A stretch of 45,821 bases of DNA from Synechococcus sp. AG-683-C23 (lineage in GTDB: Bacteria > Cyanobacteriota > Cyanobacteriia > PCC-6307 > Cyanobiaceae): NCBI GenBank assembly GCA_003208835.1, contig QCVD01000020.1, forward strand, positions 1 to 45,821, written 5' to 3'. Of this stretch, positions 1 through 9,047 are shown piece after piece (positions within the stretch are counted from its first letter, which is position 1; each line of letters starts with the position of its first letter). The position numbers and the translations under genes are program-made. The notes beneath the pieces are model-generated. The model had not been told where the DNA came from. It saw only the letters and a list, made by a program, of their open reading frames with translations, and searched no databases.

Positions 1-76
1 GCGCTAGATGTCCGCCCATGCCGAGATCGGCGGCGGATTGGTCCAGCGTGTTCGTTTCAGGGGTGTTGTTGGTCAT
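1..76 (-). CDS. 5' end of an unidentified protein (runs off the window)
   Basis: An ATG at 76 on the minus strand opens 25 codons that continue past the left edge. The visible residues begin MTNNTPETNTLDQ and are polar, with no signal peptide or recognisable motif. The ATG overlaps the stop of the methyltransferase upstream of it by four bases (ATGA), the usual arrangement of translationally coupled genes, and this is the main reason to believe the start. I do not recognise the family from so short a piece. Confidence 0.55.
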   Translation of the reverse strand, partial: MTNNTPETNTLDQSAADLGMGGHLA

Positions 77-705
77 GGCCTTTGGGCAGTGATGCGTTGC
101 AGGGCTCGACCGGCCATCAGCTCTTGCTCCACATAGACGAAGCCAAGACCCGAAAGTTGTGCCGGTAGGTCGTCCTCCAGCATGGCGGTGGCCGTATCGG
201 TTTCAAACAAAGCGCAGAAGATCTGCTGGGGAAGACGCATCAGCGGATCGGCTGGATGGAGATCCACCACCACCAACCAGCCCCCGGGTTTCAGCAGCCG
301 CAGGGCACTGGTGAGCACTTGCTCCCGTTCCGCCCGTGGAAACTCATGCAGCGCAACACTCAGCTGGATCGCATCAAAGCTTTGTTCCTTCAGAGGTGGC
401 TCTTCCGCTAACCCTTCCACTTGCTGCATCAACGGATGGCGTTGCGTGGCTAAGTCGAGCGCTCGCGGTGATACATCGAGCCCAGTAACGGCATAGCCAG
501 CATCGATCCAGGGGGCTGCCGCTTCACCACTGCCGCAGCAGAGATCGAGAATCTCGGCATTGGGCTTCAAGCGGTGGCTCAGGGCTTCAAGTCCCAGCCC
601 TCGCAATCGGGCAACGCCGCCCACACTGAGAGACGAAACAGCCGTGACGCTGTCGTAGATCCAACGGTGGCGGTAAGCAAGCGGTCTTAGAAACGAAGTC
701 CTCAA
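73..705 (-). CDS. SAM-dependent class I methyltransferase
   Basis: A protein of about 210 residues with a Rossmann methyltransferase core. The SAM-binding motif I is ILDLCCGSGEAA near residue 40; the acidic end of strand 2 is GLDVSP; motif IV is FDAIQLSVALHEF, and a LLKPGGWLVVVD post-motif follows. The substrate cannot be told; ubiquinone/menaquinone-type and other small-molecule methyltransferases share this layout. The frame stays open to 861, but that part lies inside the recombinase gene. I choose the TTG at 705, which overlaps the recombinase stop codon, so this gene is probably read from the same message. The start is uncertain because TTG is a weak codon. The 3' end overlaps the next gene by four bases. 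Confidence 0.8.
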   Translation of the reverse strand: MRTSFLRPLAYRHRWIYDSVTAVSSLSVGGVARLRGLGLEALSHRLKPNAEILDLCCGSGEAAAPWIDAGYAVTGLDVSPRALDLATQRHPLMQQVEGLAEEPPLKEQSFDAIQLSVALHEFPRAEREQVLTSALRLLKPGGWLVVVDLHPADPLMRLPQQIFCALFETDTATAMLEDDLPAQLSGLGFVYVEQELMAGRALQRITAQRP

Positions 706-1856
706 GCACGGGGACGGGCGAGAGCCGCATCCACTGCCTGCTGCTGATCGCGGCGGGTGATCCAGTGGTGGTAAGTGCGGGTATGGATCGCCACGGAGTG
801 GCCCATCATCCTGGCGGCCACCGTGTCCGGTAGGCCGATATGGATGGTGCGGATCGCCCACGCGTGGCGCAGGTCGTAGGGGGTGATCGGTAGCGCGTAG
901 CGACGGAATTGCTCACTCACTCGCCGGCCCACCTGTTGCAGGGTGGTGTGTTTGAGATCCGTGGTCACCATCGGCAGGGCTTTTGGGTTCTCGGCCAGTT
1001 CCAATAAGCCAAAACGCTCCACCCATTCGGGATGAAAGGGCCAGCTCTGATGTTCCCCTGTCTTGGTGGTGGGAAGAATCCGAAGCACTTGATCGCTGCC
1101 ATCGGCAAGGGAATGGCCATCGCAATAGAACACCTCGTGATTGCGGAGTCCGTAGGTGGCCATCAATCCGTAGGCCAGCCTCCAACGGGGATTTGGAATC
1201 AGAAGAGCAGCCTCAAGGATCTGACGATCCGTTGGCAGCTGTCGAAACTGGGCGCGATGCAGTCCATAGCCAGCGGCTTCTTGCCGCCATCCCTCCGGTA
1301 ACGCCATCCCTAAGTGGCGTGCCAATGCCGCCAAGGCCGTGGCGCACTGCTGACGGCTGCGGCTGCCGTCGTCGTAACTCTGCAGGGTTTCCAGCAGCAG
1401 TTGGGTGTCGATCGTTCGCTGCTTTGCCAACGCTTGCAATCGCCTTAGGTAGGGCTGATAGGCCCCTGTCCAGGTTGTTTTGCTTCCGGCGGGGGATCGA
1501 CGCCGTCGTGGGTCGGCAAAAAATGTTTGGTGGAAGCTATCGATGGCGGATTGGGGCGCCAAGCCATGGGTTCTGGCCGTTGGTGCAACGGAACGCAAAC
1601 GCCAGTCATCCCACTTAAAAGTGCCGCGCTCAAGCTGTCGTTGGATCACACGAGCCGTTTGGCTGGCGTCCTCCAATCCGCTTGGATCAGCTTTTAATCC
1701 AAGGCTGATTCTCTGGACGGATTGACGTCCTGGATCGTCGCGGCTCGGAAGGGTGCCGCGTAAACAAAGTTTTTGTCCCCGCTGCTCAATGCGAAGGCGG
1801 GAACCTTGAGCCGCCATCTCTTCATTGGCGGCGATCAGTTGGCTTTGCAGCTCCAT
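702..1856 (-). CDS. Tyrosine recombinase / phage-integrase-family protein
   Basis: Site-specific recombinase fold of about 384 residues. The C-terminal catalytic half shows YGLRNHE (Arg I), TTKTGEH (Lys), PYDLRHAWAIR (Arg II box, with Tyr where many members have His), MMGHS (His) and TYHHW with the likely nucleophilic Tyr. The N-terminal half has the SAM-like core-binding character. The frame is open to 1904, but MELQSQ at 1856 is the better start and leaves 71 bp to the divergent hemH. No tRNA, attachment site, excisionase or other phage gene is nearby and base composition matches its neighbours, so it looks like a resident chromosomal recombinase rather than part of a recent prophage. I recall integrase-like genes beside hemH in other marine picocyanobacteria, which would fit domestication, but this is unchecked. 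Confidence 0.85.
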   Translation of the reverse strand: MELQSQLIAANEEMAAQGSRLRIEQRGQKLCLRGTLPSRDDPGRQSVQRISLGLKADPSGLEDASQTARVIQRQLERGTFKWDDWRLRSVAPTARTHGLAPQSAIDSFHQTFFADPRRRRSPAGSKTTWTGAYQPYLRRLQALAKQRTIDTQLLLETLQSYDDGSRSRQQCATALAALARHLGMALPEGWRQEAAGYGLHRAQFRQLPTDRQILEAALLIPNPRWRLAYGLMATYGLRNHEVFYCDGHSLADGSDQVLRILPTTKTGEHQSWPFHPEWVERFGLLELAENPKALPMVTTDLKHTTLQQVGRRVSEQFRRYALPITPYDLRHAWAIRTIHIGLPDTVAARMMGHSVAIHTRTYHHWITRRDQQQAVDAALARPRA

Positions 1857-1927
1857 GTTTGTGTCATCCGTTCCAAAGATGACGTTTGAGACAGCTACCC
1901 TCAAGCCTCGAGAGTGCTTTTGTCCGT

Positions 1928-3103
1928 ATGTCCCGCGTCGGCGTCGTTCTGCTGAACCTGGGCGGACCAGAAAGAATCCAGGATGTCGGCCCGTTCCTGT
2001 ACAACCTTTTTGCCGATCCAGAGATCATTCGACTGCCAAGCCCGGCGCTGCAAAAGCCTCTGGCTTGGTTGATCAGCACCCTGCGCAGTGGCAAATCTCA
2101 GGCGGCCTATCGCTCGATTGGTGGAGGCTCACCGCTGCGACGAATCACTGAGCAACAAGCTCGTGAGCTTCAGAGTGTGTTGCGTCAACGGGGGATTGAT
2201 GCCACCAGCTACGTGGCGATGCGCTATTGGCATCCCTTCACAGAATCGGCTGTAGCCGACATCAAGGCCGACGGCATTGACCAGGTGGTGGTTCTGCCGC
2301 TTTACCCCCATTTTTCGATCAGCACGAGCGGATCGAGTTTTCGAGAGTTGCAGCGATTAAGGCAGGGAGATCATGCCTTTGAACAGCTTCCGATTCGTTG
2401 TATCCGCAGCTGGTACGACCATCCCGGATACCTGCAAGCCATGGCGGAGTTGATCGCCACCGAGATCCACAACAGTGATGTGCCGGAAGCGGCCCATGTG
2501 TTCTTTAGTGCCCATGGCGTTCCCAAGAGCTACGTCGAAGAGGCCGGTGATCCCTATCAACAGGAGATCGAGAAATGCACGGCTCTGATCATGGAAAAGC
2601 TGGCTGAACTCGTGGGTCATGCCAACCCCCACACGCTTGCTTATCAGAGCCGCGTCGGTCCGGTGGAGTGGCTTCAGCCTTACACCGAAGAAGCCTTAGA
2701 AGAGCTGGGTCATGCCAAAACCCAGGATCTCGTTGTTGTGCCGATCAGTTTCGTCAGCGAGCACATCGAAACGCTGGAAGAAATCGATATCGAATATCGC
2801 GAGTTGGCAACGGAAGCAGGGGTGGTGAATTTCCGTCGGGTTCGTGCCCTCGATACTTACAAGCCTTTCATTGAGGGTCTGGCCGACCTCGTCACCACAA
2901 GTCTGGAAGGTCCTGAGGTGAGCCTTGATGCCGCTGCTGAGTTGCCCACGAAAGTGAAGCTGTACCCCCAGGAGAAATGGGAATGGGGTTGGAATAACAG
3001 CTCGGAAGTCTGGAATGGTCGTATCGCCATGGTGGGCTTTTCGGCGTTCTTGCTGGAACTCCTGAGTGGTCATGGGCCGTTGCACGCTCTCGGTTTGCTC
3101 TAG
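1928..3103 (+). CDS. hemH: Ferrochelatase with C-terminal chlorophyll-binding-like tail
   Basis: Inserts ferrous iron into protoporphyrin IX, the last step of protohaem synthesis. The 391-residue protein starts [15 protein letters not shown], the hallmark ferrochelatase start, and carries [15 protein letters not shown] (catalytic His) and the [11 protein letters not shown] block. The last 45 or so residues add a linker and a hydrophobic segment beginning [12 protein letters not shown], which is the chlorophyll a/b-binding (Hlip-like) motif known from cyanobacterial and plastid ferrochelatases, with Glu and Asn/Arg where such proteins bind pigment. This predicts membrane anchoring and cross-talk with chlorophyll metabolism. 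The ATG at 1928 fits the family; an in-frame extension to 1886 would overlap the recombinase promoter. The gene is followed after 20 bp by a stable hairpin, then ilvB. Confidence 0.97.
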   Translation: MSRVGVVLLNLGGPERIQDVGPFLYNLFADPEIIRLPSPALQKPLAWLISTLRSGKSQAAYRSIGGGSPLRRITEQQARELQSVLRQRGIDATSYVAMRYWHPFTESAVADIKADGIDQVVVLPLYPHFSISTSGSSFRELQRLRQGDHAFEQLPIRCIRSWYDHPGYLQAMAELIATEIHNSDVPEAAHVFFSAHGVPKSYVEEAGDPYQQEIEKCTALIMEKLAELVGHANPHTLAYQSRVGPVEWLQPYTEEALEELGHAKTQDLVVVPISFVSEHIETLEEIDIEYRELATEAGVVNFRRVRALDTYKPFIEGLADLVTTSLEGPEVSLDAAAELPTKVKLYPQEKWEWGWNNSSEVWNGRIAMVGFSAFLLELLSGHGPLHALGLL

Positions 3104-3122
3104 GGCTAAGGGCTTCGTCTCA

Positions 3123-3144
3123 ATCCCCCTTCGCAAAGGGGGAT
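3123..3144 (+). terminator. Strong hairpin in the hemH-ilvB gap
   Basis: A perfect 9-bp stem (ATCCCCCTT / AAGGGGGAT) with a CGCA loop lies 20 bp after the hemH stop and 52 bp before ilvB. It has no T run after it, so it may be a processing or 3'-stabilising hairpin rather than a true intrinsic terminator. Confidence 0.5.
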
Positions 3145-3195
3145 GCCATCAACCAGCCGACGCCTAATCTTGAGCTCTGTAACACCGTTGTCGCT

Positions 3196-4974
3196 GTGAC
3201 TATCACCTCCGCTTCAACGGCAACAAGCGCACTTCAATCTGGCGCACTTCAATCTGTGGAGGGTGGTCGTCAGATTTCAGGGGCGACCGCACTCATGGAC
3301 GCCCTACGCCGTCATGGCGTCGACACGATTTTTGGCTACCCCGGCGGGGCGATCCTGCCGATTTACGACGCTCTCCATATCGCTGAGAGCGAGGGTTGGG
3401 TGAAGCACTACTTGGTGCGCCATGAACAGGCCGGAACCCATGCGGCCGATGCCTACGCCAGAGCCACCGGCAAGGTGGGTGTTTGCTTTGGCACCTCAGG
3501 CCCCGGTGCCACCAATCTCGTCACTGGGATTGCAACAGCCCAGATGGATTCGGTTCCCATGGTTGTAATCACTGGGCAAGTGCCGCGTCCAGCCATTGGC
3601 ACCGATGCCTTCCAAGAAACCGATATTTTTGGCATCACCCTGCCGATCGTGAAGCATTCCTGGGTGGTGCGTGATCCAGCCGATCTCGGTTCCATCGTTG
3701 CCCAGGCGTTCCTGATTGCAGCTAGTGGTCGCCCCGGCCCTGTCTTGATTGATATTCCAAAGGATGTGGGTCAAGAGCTGTTCGATTACGTGCCCGTGGA
3801 GCCAGGCTCTGTTGTGCCCCGCGGGTTCTATCAGCCTGCACCCCCGATTGATGCTGCGCTTCATGCAGCACTCGACTTGATTGAAACGTCCCACCGTCCG
3901 TTGTTGTACGTCGGTGGTGGCGCGATCTCCGCAGGAGTCCACGACCAGCTGCGCGTGATGGCTGAGCGCTATCAGATTCCCGTCACCACCACCTTGATGG
4001 GTAAGGGTGCTTTCGATGAAAATGCACCGCTGGCTGTGGGCATGCTCGGCATGCATGGCACCGCCTACGCCAATTTTGCCGTCACGGATTGCGACCTATT
4101 GATTGCCGTGGGGGCGCGTTTCGATGATCGCGTTACTGGAAAGCTCGATACGTTTGCCCCAAGGGCCAAGGTGATTCACTTCGAGATCGATCCGGCCGAA
4201 GTGGGCAAAAACCGCACCGCTCAGGTGGCCGTGCTTGGTGATTTGAGCTTGAGCATGGAGCGGCTGGTGCAGCTGAGCATGGAGCGCCAGGCCAATCCCT
4301 CCACCGCCCCTTGGCTGCAGCAAATTCAAGACTGGAAGCAGCGTTACCCGCTCACGGTTCCCCCAGAGGAAGGGGCGATTTATCCGCAGGAGGTGCTGAT
4401 GGCCGTGCGAGATCTGGCCCCGAACGCGATCGTTACAACCGATGTGGGCCAACACCAGATGTGGGCCGCCCAGTACTTACGCAATGGACCGCGTGGCTGG
4501 ATCAGCAGCGCTGGTCTTGGAACGATGGGGTACGGCATGCCTGCTGCCATGGGGGCACAAGTGGCCTGCCCCAGCCGTCAGGTGGTCTGCATCGCCGGCG
4601 ACGCCAGCATCCTGATGAACATTCAGGAGTTGGGAACAATTGCGTCGTACAACCTTCCCGTGAAGGTGGTGATCGTGAACAACCAGTGGCAAGGCATGGT
4701 GCGTCAATGGCAGGAAAGCTTCTACGACGAGCGCTATTCCTCCTCAGACATGCTGCGGGGAATGCCTGATTTCATTGCTTTGGCCCAGGCTTTTGGGGTG
4801 AACGGCGTCAAAATCACAGAGCGCGATTCCTTGCATCAAGACCTCGAGGCTGCGCTCAATTCGCCCGAGCCGATGCTCATCGATGTGCATGTGCGTCGGG
4901 GTGAGAATTGTTATCCGATGGTTCCACCGGGTAAGAGCAATGCCGAGATGGTGGGTTTGCCTGCTCAGCATTAG
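3196..4974 (+). CDS. ilvB: Acetolactate synthase large subunit
   Basis: Catalytic subunit of acetohydroxyacid synthase, which condenses pyruvate with pyruvate or 2-oxobutyrate in branched-chain amino-acid synthesis. The 592-residue protein has all three domains of a ThDP enzyme: the N-terminal PYR domain ([30 protein letters not shown] with the catalytic Glu, [10 protein letters not shown]), the middle FAD/Rossmann domain, and the C-terminal PP domain with [12 protein letters not shown] and [12 protein letters not shown] for ThDP-Mg binding. The start is a GTG at 3196; the first 33 residues are Ser/Thr/Ala-rich and dispensable-looking. They contain a five-codon duplication. The small subunit (ilvN/ilvH) is not in the window. 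Confidence 0.97.
   Translation: MTITSASTATSALQSGALQSVEGGRQISGATALMDALRRHGVDTIFGYPGGAILPIYDALHIAESEGWVKHYLVRHEQAGTHAADAYARATGKVGVCFGTSGPGATNLVTGIATAQMDSVPMVVITGQVPRPAIGTDAFQETDIFGITLPIVKHSWVVRDPADLGSIVAQAFLIAASGRPGPVLIDIPKDVGQELFDYVPVEPGSVVPRGFYQPAPPIDAALHAALDLIETSHRPLLYVGGGAISAGVHDQLRVMAERYQIPVTTTLMGKGAFDENAPLAVGMLGMHGTAYANFAVTDCDLLIAVGARFDDRVTGKLDTFAPRAKVIHFEIDPAEVGKNRTAQVAVLGDLSLSMERLVQLSMERQANPSTAPWLQQIQDWKQRYPLTVPPEEGAIYPQEVLMAVRDLAPNAIVTTDVGQHQMWAAQYLRNGPRGWISSAGLGTMGYGMPAAMGAQVACPSRQVVCIAGDASILMNIQELGTIASYNLPVKVVIVNNQWQGMVRQWQESFYDERYSSSDMLRGMPDFIALAQAFGVNGVKITERDSLHQDLEAALNSPEPMLIDVHVRRGENCYPMVPPGKSNAEMVGLPAQH
3227..3256 (+). repeat. Perfect 15-bp tandem duplication inside ilvB
   Basis: The unit GCGCACTTCAATCTG occurs twice back to back (3227-3241 and 3242-3256). 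It is in frame and duplicates five codons (ALQS...) in the N-terminal leader of the acetolactate synthase, so it is tolerated by the protein. Confidence 0.9.
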
Positions 4975-5048
4975 CAGGCGATTGACGCCACACGGAACCT
5001 TGCAGAGTGCGGTACCGTCACGGCCCAAGTGATTCCGGTCTGTCCCCA

Positions 5049-5417
5049 GTGCGGCGCATCCCTTTGATCCGGTTTTGTTGTCTCTGTGTTCTGTGTCTGT
5101 CGTTTGCGGTCGCACCGGCCTCAGCGGCCGAGGTTTTACAGGTGAGAAGTGGATCGTTGCTTCAGGTGGGCGATCGCAATCGCACCTACACCGTTGAGCT
5201 GGCCTGCGTTTCTGTGGAGGAAGCCCAGCAAACCGAAGCCATTGATTGGTTGCGTCAACAACTGCCTCGCCGTCGTCGGGTGAATCTTCGCCCCGTCGGC
5301 AGCAGCAATGGTCAATTGGTTGCCCGGGTGACGCCGCTCGGTGAAGAGAACGACGTCAACAGCGGCCTGATTGCTGCCGGTTTGGCGACCGATGGTTGTG
5401 CCGCGGAGCTTGGTTGA
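5049..5417 (+). CDS. Secreted staphylococcal-nuclease-fold-like protein
   Basis: A 122-residue protein beginning at GTG 5049 with a clear Sec signal peptide: basic RRIPLIR, a hydrophobic stretch and an APASAA cleavage region. The mature part (VLQVRSGSLLQVGDRNRTYT, then VELACV, LVARV and GLIAAGLA) follows the strand order of the SNase/thermonuclease OB-fold, but it is short and the catalytic Arg/Glu set of SNase is not evident, so nuclease activity is doubtful. The frame extends upstream to a GTG at 5007, which would spoil the signal peptide. The next gene starts on the base after its stop, suggesting co-translation. Confidence 0.7.
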   Translation: MRRIPLIRFCCLCVLCLSFAVAPASAAEVLQVRSGSLLQVGDRNRTYTVELACVSVEEAQQTEAIDWLRQQLPRRRRVNLRPVGSSNGQLVARVTPLGEENDVNSGLIAAGLATDGCAAELG

Positions 5418-5639
5418 ATGGCGGACAACAGGATTGCTCGAGGCATCGTTCTGGTGCCCTGCCTTCTTCTCGGCGCAGCATTTTTAGCCACAGCTGTGTG
5501 GGGACAAGGTGCCGCAGTGGAAAACCGCAATCTCGCGATTGGAATCGGGTTGGGTTTGGTGTTTGCCGGGTTGTTGTCGCAAATTCGAACCGACGACGCC
5601 ACGCCAAGTGCATCGGATGAGCTTGATGACACCCCTTGA
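5418..5639 (+). CDS. Small two-helix membrane protein
   Basis: A 73-residue protein with two hydrophobic segments (about residues 8-28 and 40-56) and an acidic, Ser/Asp-rich C-terminal tail. Its ATG follows directly on the TGA of the secreted SNase-like gene with no gap. I do not recognise a named family; length and topology suggest a small inner-membrane or thylakoid protein. Confidence 0.7.
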   Translation: MADNRIARGIVLVPCLLLGAAFLATAVWGQGAAVENRNLAIGIGLGLVFAGLLSQIRTDDATPSASDELDDTP

Positions 5640-5704
5640 GCGGGATCCCTTGGGAGCGGCAGACTTAACCGACGCATCCAAGTCGTTCGGGGCAAGAGAT
5701 CTCA

Positions 5705-7363
5705 ATGCTGCGCCTGAGTGAGTTGAAGCTTCCGCTTGATCACCCTGAGGATGCCCTTCTGGAGGCTGTTCTCAAGCGGTTGCGCATCCCTCCGAACGAT
5801 GTGTTCGAACAACGGATGGTGAAGCGCAGCATCGATGCGCGTCGCCGCGATCAAATTCAGTTGATCTACTCCGTTGATGTGCGGGTGCGCGGGGAGGCGG
5901 CGTTACTGCGGCGTCTCGGCAAGACCTCGCGCGTCCGACAGGCGCCAGACACCACCTATCGGCCTGTGGCCCAGGCCCCCCGAACTTTGCTGGATGGGGA
6001 CGATGCGCACAGACCTGTGGTGGTAGGGGCTGGTCCCTGCGGTTATTTCGCTGCGTTGCTACTGGCGCAAATGGGCTTCCGACCGCTCTTGTTGGAACGA
6101 GGGGAGCCTGTGAAACAGCGCACGCTGCAGACCTTCGCGTTTTGGCGCGGCGAAACCGATATCGATCCAGAGTCCAATGCCCAATTCGGAGAGGGTGGGG
6201 CAGGTACGTTCTCAGATGGAAAGCTCTACAGCCAGGTGAGTGATCCTGAGCATTACGGACGCAAGGTGCTCGAGGAATTGGTGGCCTCGGGCGCCAATGC
6301 AGACATCTTGACCTTGCAGCGCCCGCACATCGGCACCTTCAAATTGGCCACGGTGGTTCGGGGTTTGCGGGCTCGCATTGAGGCCCTAGGCGGGGAGGTT
6401 CGCTTTGGCAGCCGAGTGGAGCGGCTGCGGTTGGCACCGATTGGTGGCGAGAAGAGCCATCAACTCGTTGGCCTCGACTTGGCCAATGGCGATGCCATCC
6501 CCTGCCGCCATCTCGTCTTGGCACCGGGGCATTCAGCACGGGATTGCTTCGCCATGCTCGAACAGGTCGGCGTTCACATTGAAGCCAAGATGTTTTCGGT
6601 TGGGGTGCGGATTGAGCATCCCCAGCCCTTGATCGATGCCGCCCGTTGGGGCCCTTCCGCCGGCCACCCCCGTCTGGGACCCGCTGAATACAAGCTGGTG
6701 CATCACGCCACGAATGGTCGCTGCGTCTACAGCTTTTGCATGTGCCCCGGTGGCTTTGTGGTGGGCGCAACGTCGGAGCTGGGACGGGTGGTGACCAATG
6801 GGATGAGCCAGCACTCCCGTAATGAGCGCAATGCCAACAGCGGCTTAGTGGTGCAGCTGGAACCCGAGGATCTCGCCCCCTATGAGAGATATGCCGGAGA
6901 TCCTTTGGCAGGAGTGGCCCTGCAGCGGGACTTGGAACATCGGGCCTATCTCCTGGGTGGCAGCAGCTATGCCGCCCCGGCGCAACGGTTGGAAGACTTT
7001 CTCGCCAATCAACCATCCGAGAGCCTTGGATCGATTGCAGCGTCGTATCAACCGGGTGTTCAGCCGTCTGATTTGAATGCGCTTCTCCCACCACCAATGA
7101 TTGCGGCGTTACGGGAGGCTCTCCCTGCCTTTGCCCGTCGTGTGCGCGGCTACGACCACCCTGATGCGGTGCTCACTGGCGTTGAAACGCGAACGTCGTC
7201 TCCCGTGCGAATCCCCAGGGATGCGGCGCTGGAGTCGGTGAATGTACGGGGCTTGTTCCCTGCTGGAGAGGGCGCTGGATATGCCGGTGGCATCCTTTCG
7301 GCTGGGATCGACGGGATCCGTGCGGCGGAGGCTGTAGCGCTTCAGATGGTTGCTAACGCTTGA
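5705..7363 (+). CDS. FAD-dependent oxidoreductase (COG2509-type dehydrogenase)
   Basis: A 552-residue flavoprotein. An N-terminal domain of about 95 residues with many basic residues (VKRSIDARRRDQI) precedes the dinucleotide-binding motif VVVGAGPCGYFAALLLA near residue 105, followed by LLERG at the end of strand 2. FGEGGAGTFSDGKLYSQV and the C-terminal GLFPAGEGAGYAGGILSAG, which closes the FAD site, are typical of the uncharacterised FAD-dependent dehydrogenase family found in cyanobacteria and many bacteria. The substrate is unknown. ATG at 5705. Its last 22 bases overlap the 3' end of the convergent pgeF gene. Confidence 0.88.
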   Translation: MLRLSELKLPLDHPEDALLEAVLKRLRIPPNDVFEQRMVKRSIDARRRDQIQLIYSVDVRVRGEAALLRRLGKTSRVRQAPDTTYRPVAQAPRTLLDGDDAHRPVVVGAGPCGYFAALLLAQMGFRPLLLERGEPVKQRTLQTFAFWRGETDIDPESNAQFGEGGAGTFSDGKLYSQVSDPEHYGRKVLEELVASGANADILTLQRPHIGTFKLATVVRGLRARIEALGGEVRFGSRVERLRLAPIGGEKSHQLVGLDLANGDAIPCRHLVLAPGHSARDCFAMLEQVGVHIEAKMFSVGVRIEHPQPLIDAARWGPSAGHPRLGPAEYKLVHHATNGRCVYSFCMCPGGFVVGATSELGRVVTNGMSQHSRNERNANSGLVVQLEPEDLAPYERYAGDPLAGVALQRDLEHRAYLLGGSSYAAPAQRLEDFLANQPSESLGSIAASYQPGVQPSDLNALLPPPMIAALREALPAFARRVRGYDHPDAVLTGVETRTSSPVRIPRDAALESVNVRGLFPAGEGAGYAGGILSAGIDGIRAAEAVALQMVANA

Positions 7364-8169
7364 GCCACGATGCCACTCCATTGCACGGCTTTCACCTGAT
7401 CCCGTCGCCAGGAATGAAACAAGTTTGGTTCGCTCAGCGTGCAAAGAGGGCAGGTACTGATCTGTTCTGAATCAAGCCCGTGCTGTTGAAGTTGGAGTGC
7501 CGCTGCACCACGGATGTCGAGTCGGTGCCGTCCGGGTTCATCGTCGGGGAGCAGCACCTTTGTGTCTTGGAGACGCTGAGAGATCTCCTCGCTTTCAGAT
7601 GGGCCAGCCCCCAAGCTATTGCTGATCGCATCCACCACGTCTTCGCCCACTTGGTATTCCTTTCCGCTGACGGCGGGGCCGAACGCCACCAACAGCTCAG
7701 AGCGTTTGGCTCCATGGGTTTCCAGCTGCCGGATCGCTTCTGGAAGAATCCTGGAGGCCACGCCACGCCAACCGGCATGACACGCTGCCGCGTGCCCTGT
7801 TCCCGGATCAGCAATCAACACTGGGGTGCAGTCGGCGCCACATATCCACAGGCTTTGGCCGCCTTGGTCGCTCACTAAACCATCGGCCTCTGGCCATGGA
7901 GCTCCCTGGGCATTGCTGGCCGCCAGAACGCGCCCACTGTGAATTTGCTTGGGGCGATGAACTGAAACCCCGGCACTGATGTAGCCGGCCAGGTCATCTG
8001 GTTCACGGCCTTGCCACAAACGGGTGAAAAAACCGTGCTCGAAGCCTGCCCGTTGGAGCAGATCTGATTGCAGGTAATAGCCCCCATAGCAACCAATCCA
8101 GGTCCAGTTTGGGAGCGTATTGAACTGGGTATCGGGGCGATCGAACGGATCGCAGGATGCCCCGGTCAT
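7342..8169 (-). CDS. pgeF: PgeF/YfiH-family protein (laccase domain, peptidoglycan editing factor)
   Basis: A 275-residue member of the YfiH/LACC1 family. ADCTPVLIADP and CHAGWRGVASRI carry the conserved Cys and His, and GPAVSGKEYQVGEDV is the usual central block. E. coli YfiH/PgeF removes wrongly incorporated residues from peptidoglycan precursors, while other members act on purine nucleosides; which applies here is not visible. Its ATG overlaps the stop of the Tab2-like gene by four bases (ATGA), making it the third gene of a coupled S1-Tab2-PgeF set. Its 3' end overlaps the convergent FAD dehydrogenase by 22 bp. Confidence 0.88.
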   Translation of the reverse strand: MTGASCDPFDRPDTQFNTLPNWTWIGCYGGYYLQSDLLQRAGFEHGFFTRLWQGREPDDLAGYISAGVSVHRPKQIHSGRVLAASNAQGAPWPEADGLVSDQGGQSLWICGADCTPVLIADPGTGHAAACHAGWRGVASRILPEAIRQLETHGAKRSELLVAFGPAVSGKEYQVGEDVVDAISNSLGAGPSESEEISQRLQDTKVLLPDDEPGRHRLDIRGAAALQLQQHGLDSEQISTCPLCTLSEPNLFHSWRRDQVKAVQWSGIVAQALATI

Positions 8170-9047
8170 GCCAAAGCAATGTCGCGCATCATCCAGAAAC
8201 CTGCGAAGGCTTGCTCGTCTGGACTGGCCTGAATCGCGATGAATTGAAGCCCGCTAACGGTGGCTTGGGAGGTTTCTAGGGCCATGGCAACGCTTTGAGC
8301 GGCCTCTGCATCGAGATCACTCACCAACCAACGGTCGTCTTGCCCTGCTTCCATGATCAGCTGGCGACCTTCCACAAGTAGACGAACAGGCTCTAATCCC
8401 CCAAGCCATCCCGCCATGGCGAGGGAGCGAGTTTGGCTGAACAAACGCAATCCGGGAACTTGGGCTTCATCCTCAAGATTGTTGGGTACGGGGAGCAGGC
8501 CGCTAAAGCTCATCGGCCAATCTCCGGCCTCGCGCAGTAGCCCTGCGGGAAGGGTGGCCCAAGACCAGGCATCCCCTTGAACTTCTTCTGGAAGGGGAAT
8601 CGGCGGTGTTTGCACCGGTGCGGGAGGGGGGGCAAGGGGGCCAGCCATAAAGCCCTCTTCCTGCGGATACTCCTCGCGTTCGCGTTGCTCAAGCCAATCG
8701 AGCAGAGCAAATGTGCGACGGCTGGAAATGACCTCGATCTCTTGTTCGGTTGCTGCCCGTTGCACCATGGTTCGCATCGAACTGCGCCAGCAGCGCAGCC
8801 GAACCGGTGCGCCATAACCCTGCTGATTCGCTTGCTCGCGCGCTTCAGAAAGCGCTGCACTCAGCCAGATGGAGTTCACATCTCCTGACGGGCAGATCTT
8901 GGCAAAACGAAACGGGTTCACCCCATCCTCAGCGGACGGTGTCGTGGTGATTAAAAGTTCCCATCGTTTGCGTCCATCTGAGTCGAGAATGGGTCTGGAG
9001 TAAAAATCCAATTCCCAGTCAGAGCCTTTGCTCACGGCCGTTTTCAT
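8166..9047 (-). CDS. Tab2/Atab2-family RNA-binding photosynthesis factor (DUF1092)
   Basis: The 293-residue protein opens with WELDFYSRPILDSDGRKRWE, followed by FAKICPSGDVNSIWL, both signatures of the Tab2/Atab2 family. In algae and plants these proteins bind mRNA leaders and are needed for photosystem I (psaB) translation and photosystem assembly; a similar role in thylakoid protein synthesis is likely here but inferred. A Pro-rich linker sits around residues 139-158, between two conserved halves. It is coupled by four-base overlaps both to the S1-domain gene before it and to pgeF after it, so an RNA-binding pair is made together. Confidence 0.88.
   Translation of the reverse strand: MKTAVSKGSDWELDFYSRPILDSDGRKRWELLITTTPSAEDGVNPFRFAKICPSGDVNSIWLSAALSEAREQANQQGYGAPVRLRCWRSSMRTMVQRAATEQEIEVISSRRTFALLDWLEQREREEYPQEEGFMAGPLAPPPAPVQTPPIPLPEEVQGDAWSWATLPAGLLREAGDWPMSFSGLLPVPNNLEDEAQVPGLRLFSQTRSLAMAGWLGGLEPVRLLVEGRQLIMEAGQDDRWLVSDLDAEAAQSVAMALETSQATVSGLQFIAIQASPDEQAFAGFWMMRDIALA

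Noticed and set aside
983-1618. 211-codon plus-strand frame
   Set aside because: It is antisense to the tyrosine recombinase, whose catalytic motifs are intact.
6339-7097. 252-codon open frame on the minus strand
   Set aside because: It lies wholly antisense to the FAD dehydrogenase, is rich in Arg, Pro and Ser as expected of GC-rich shadow frames, and matches no family pattern.
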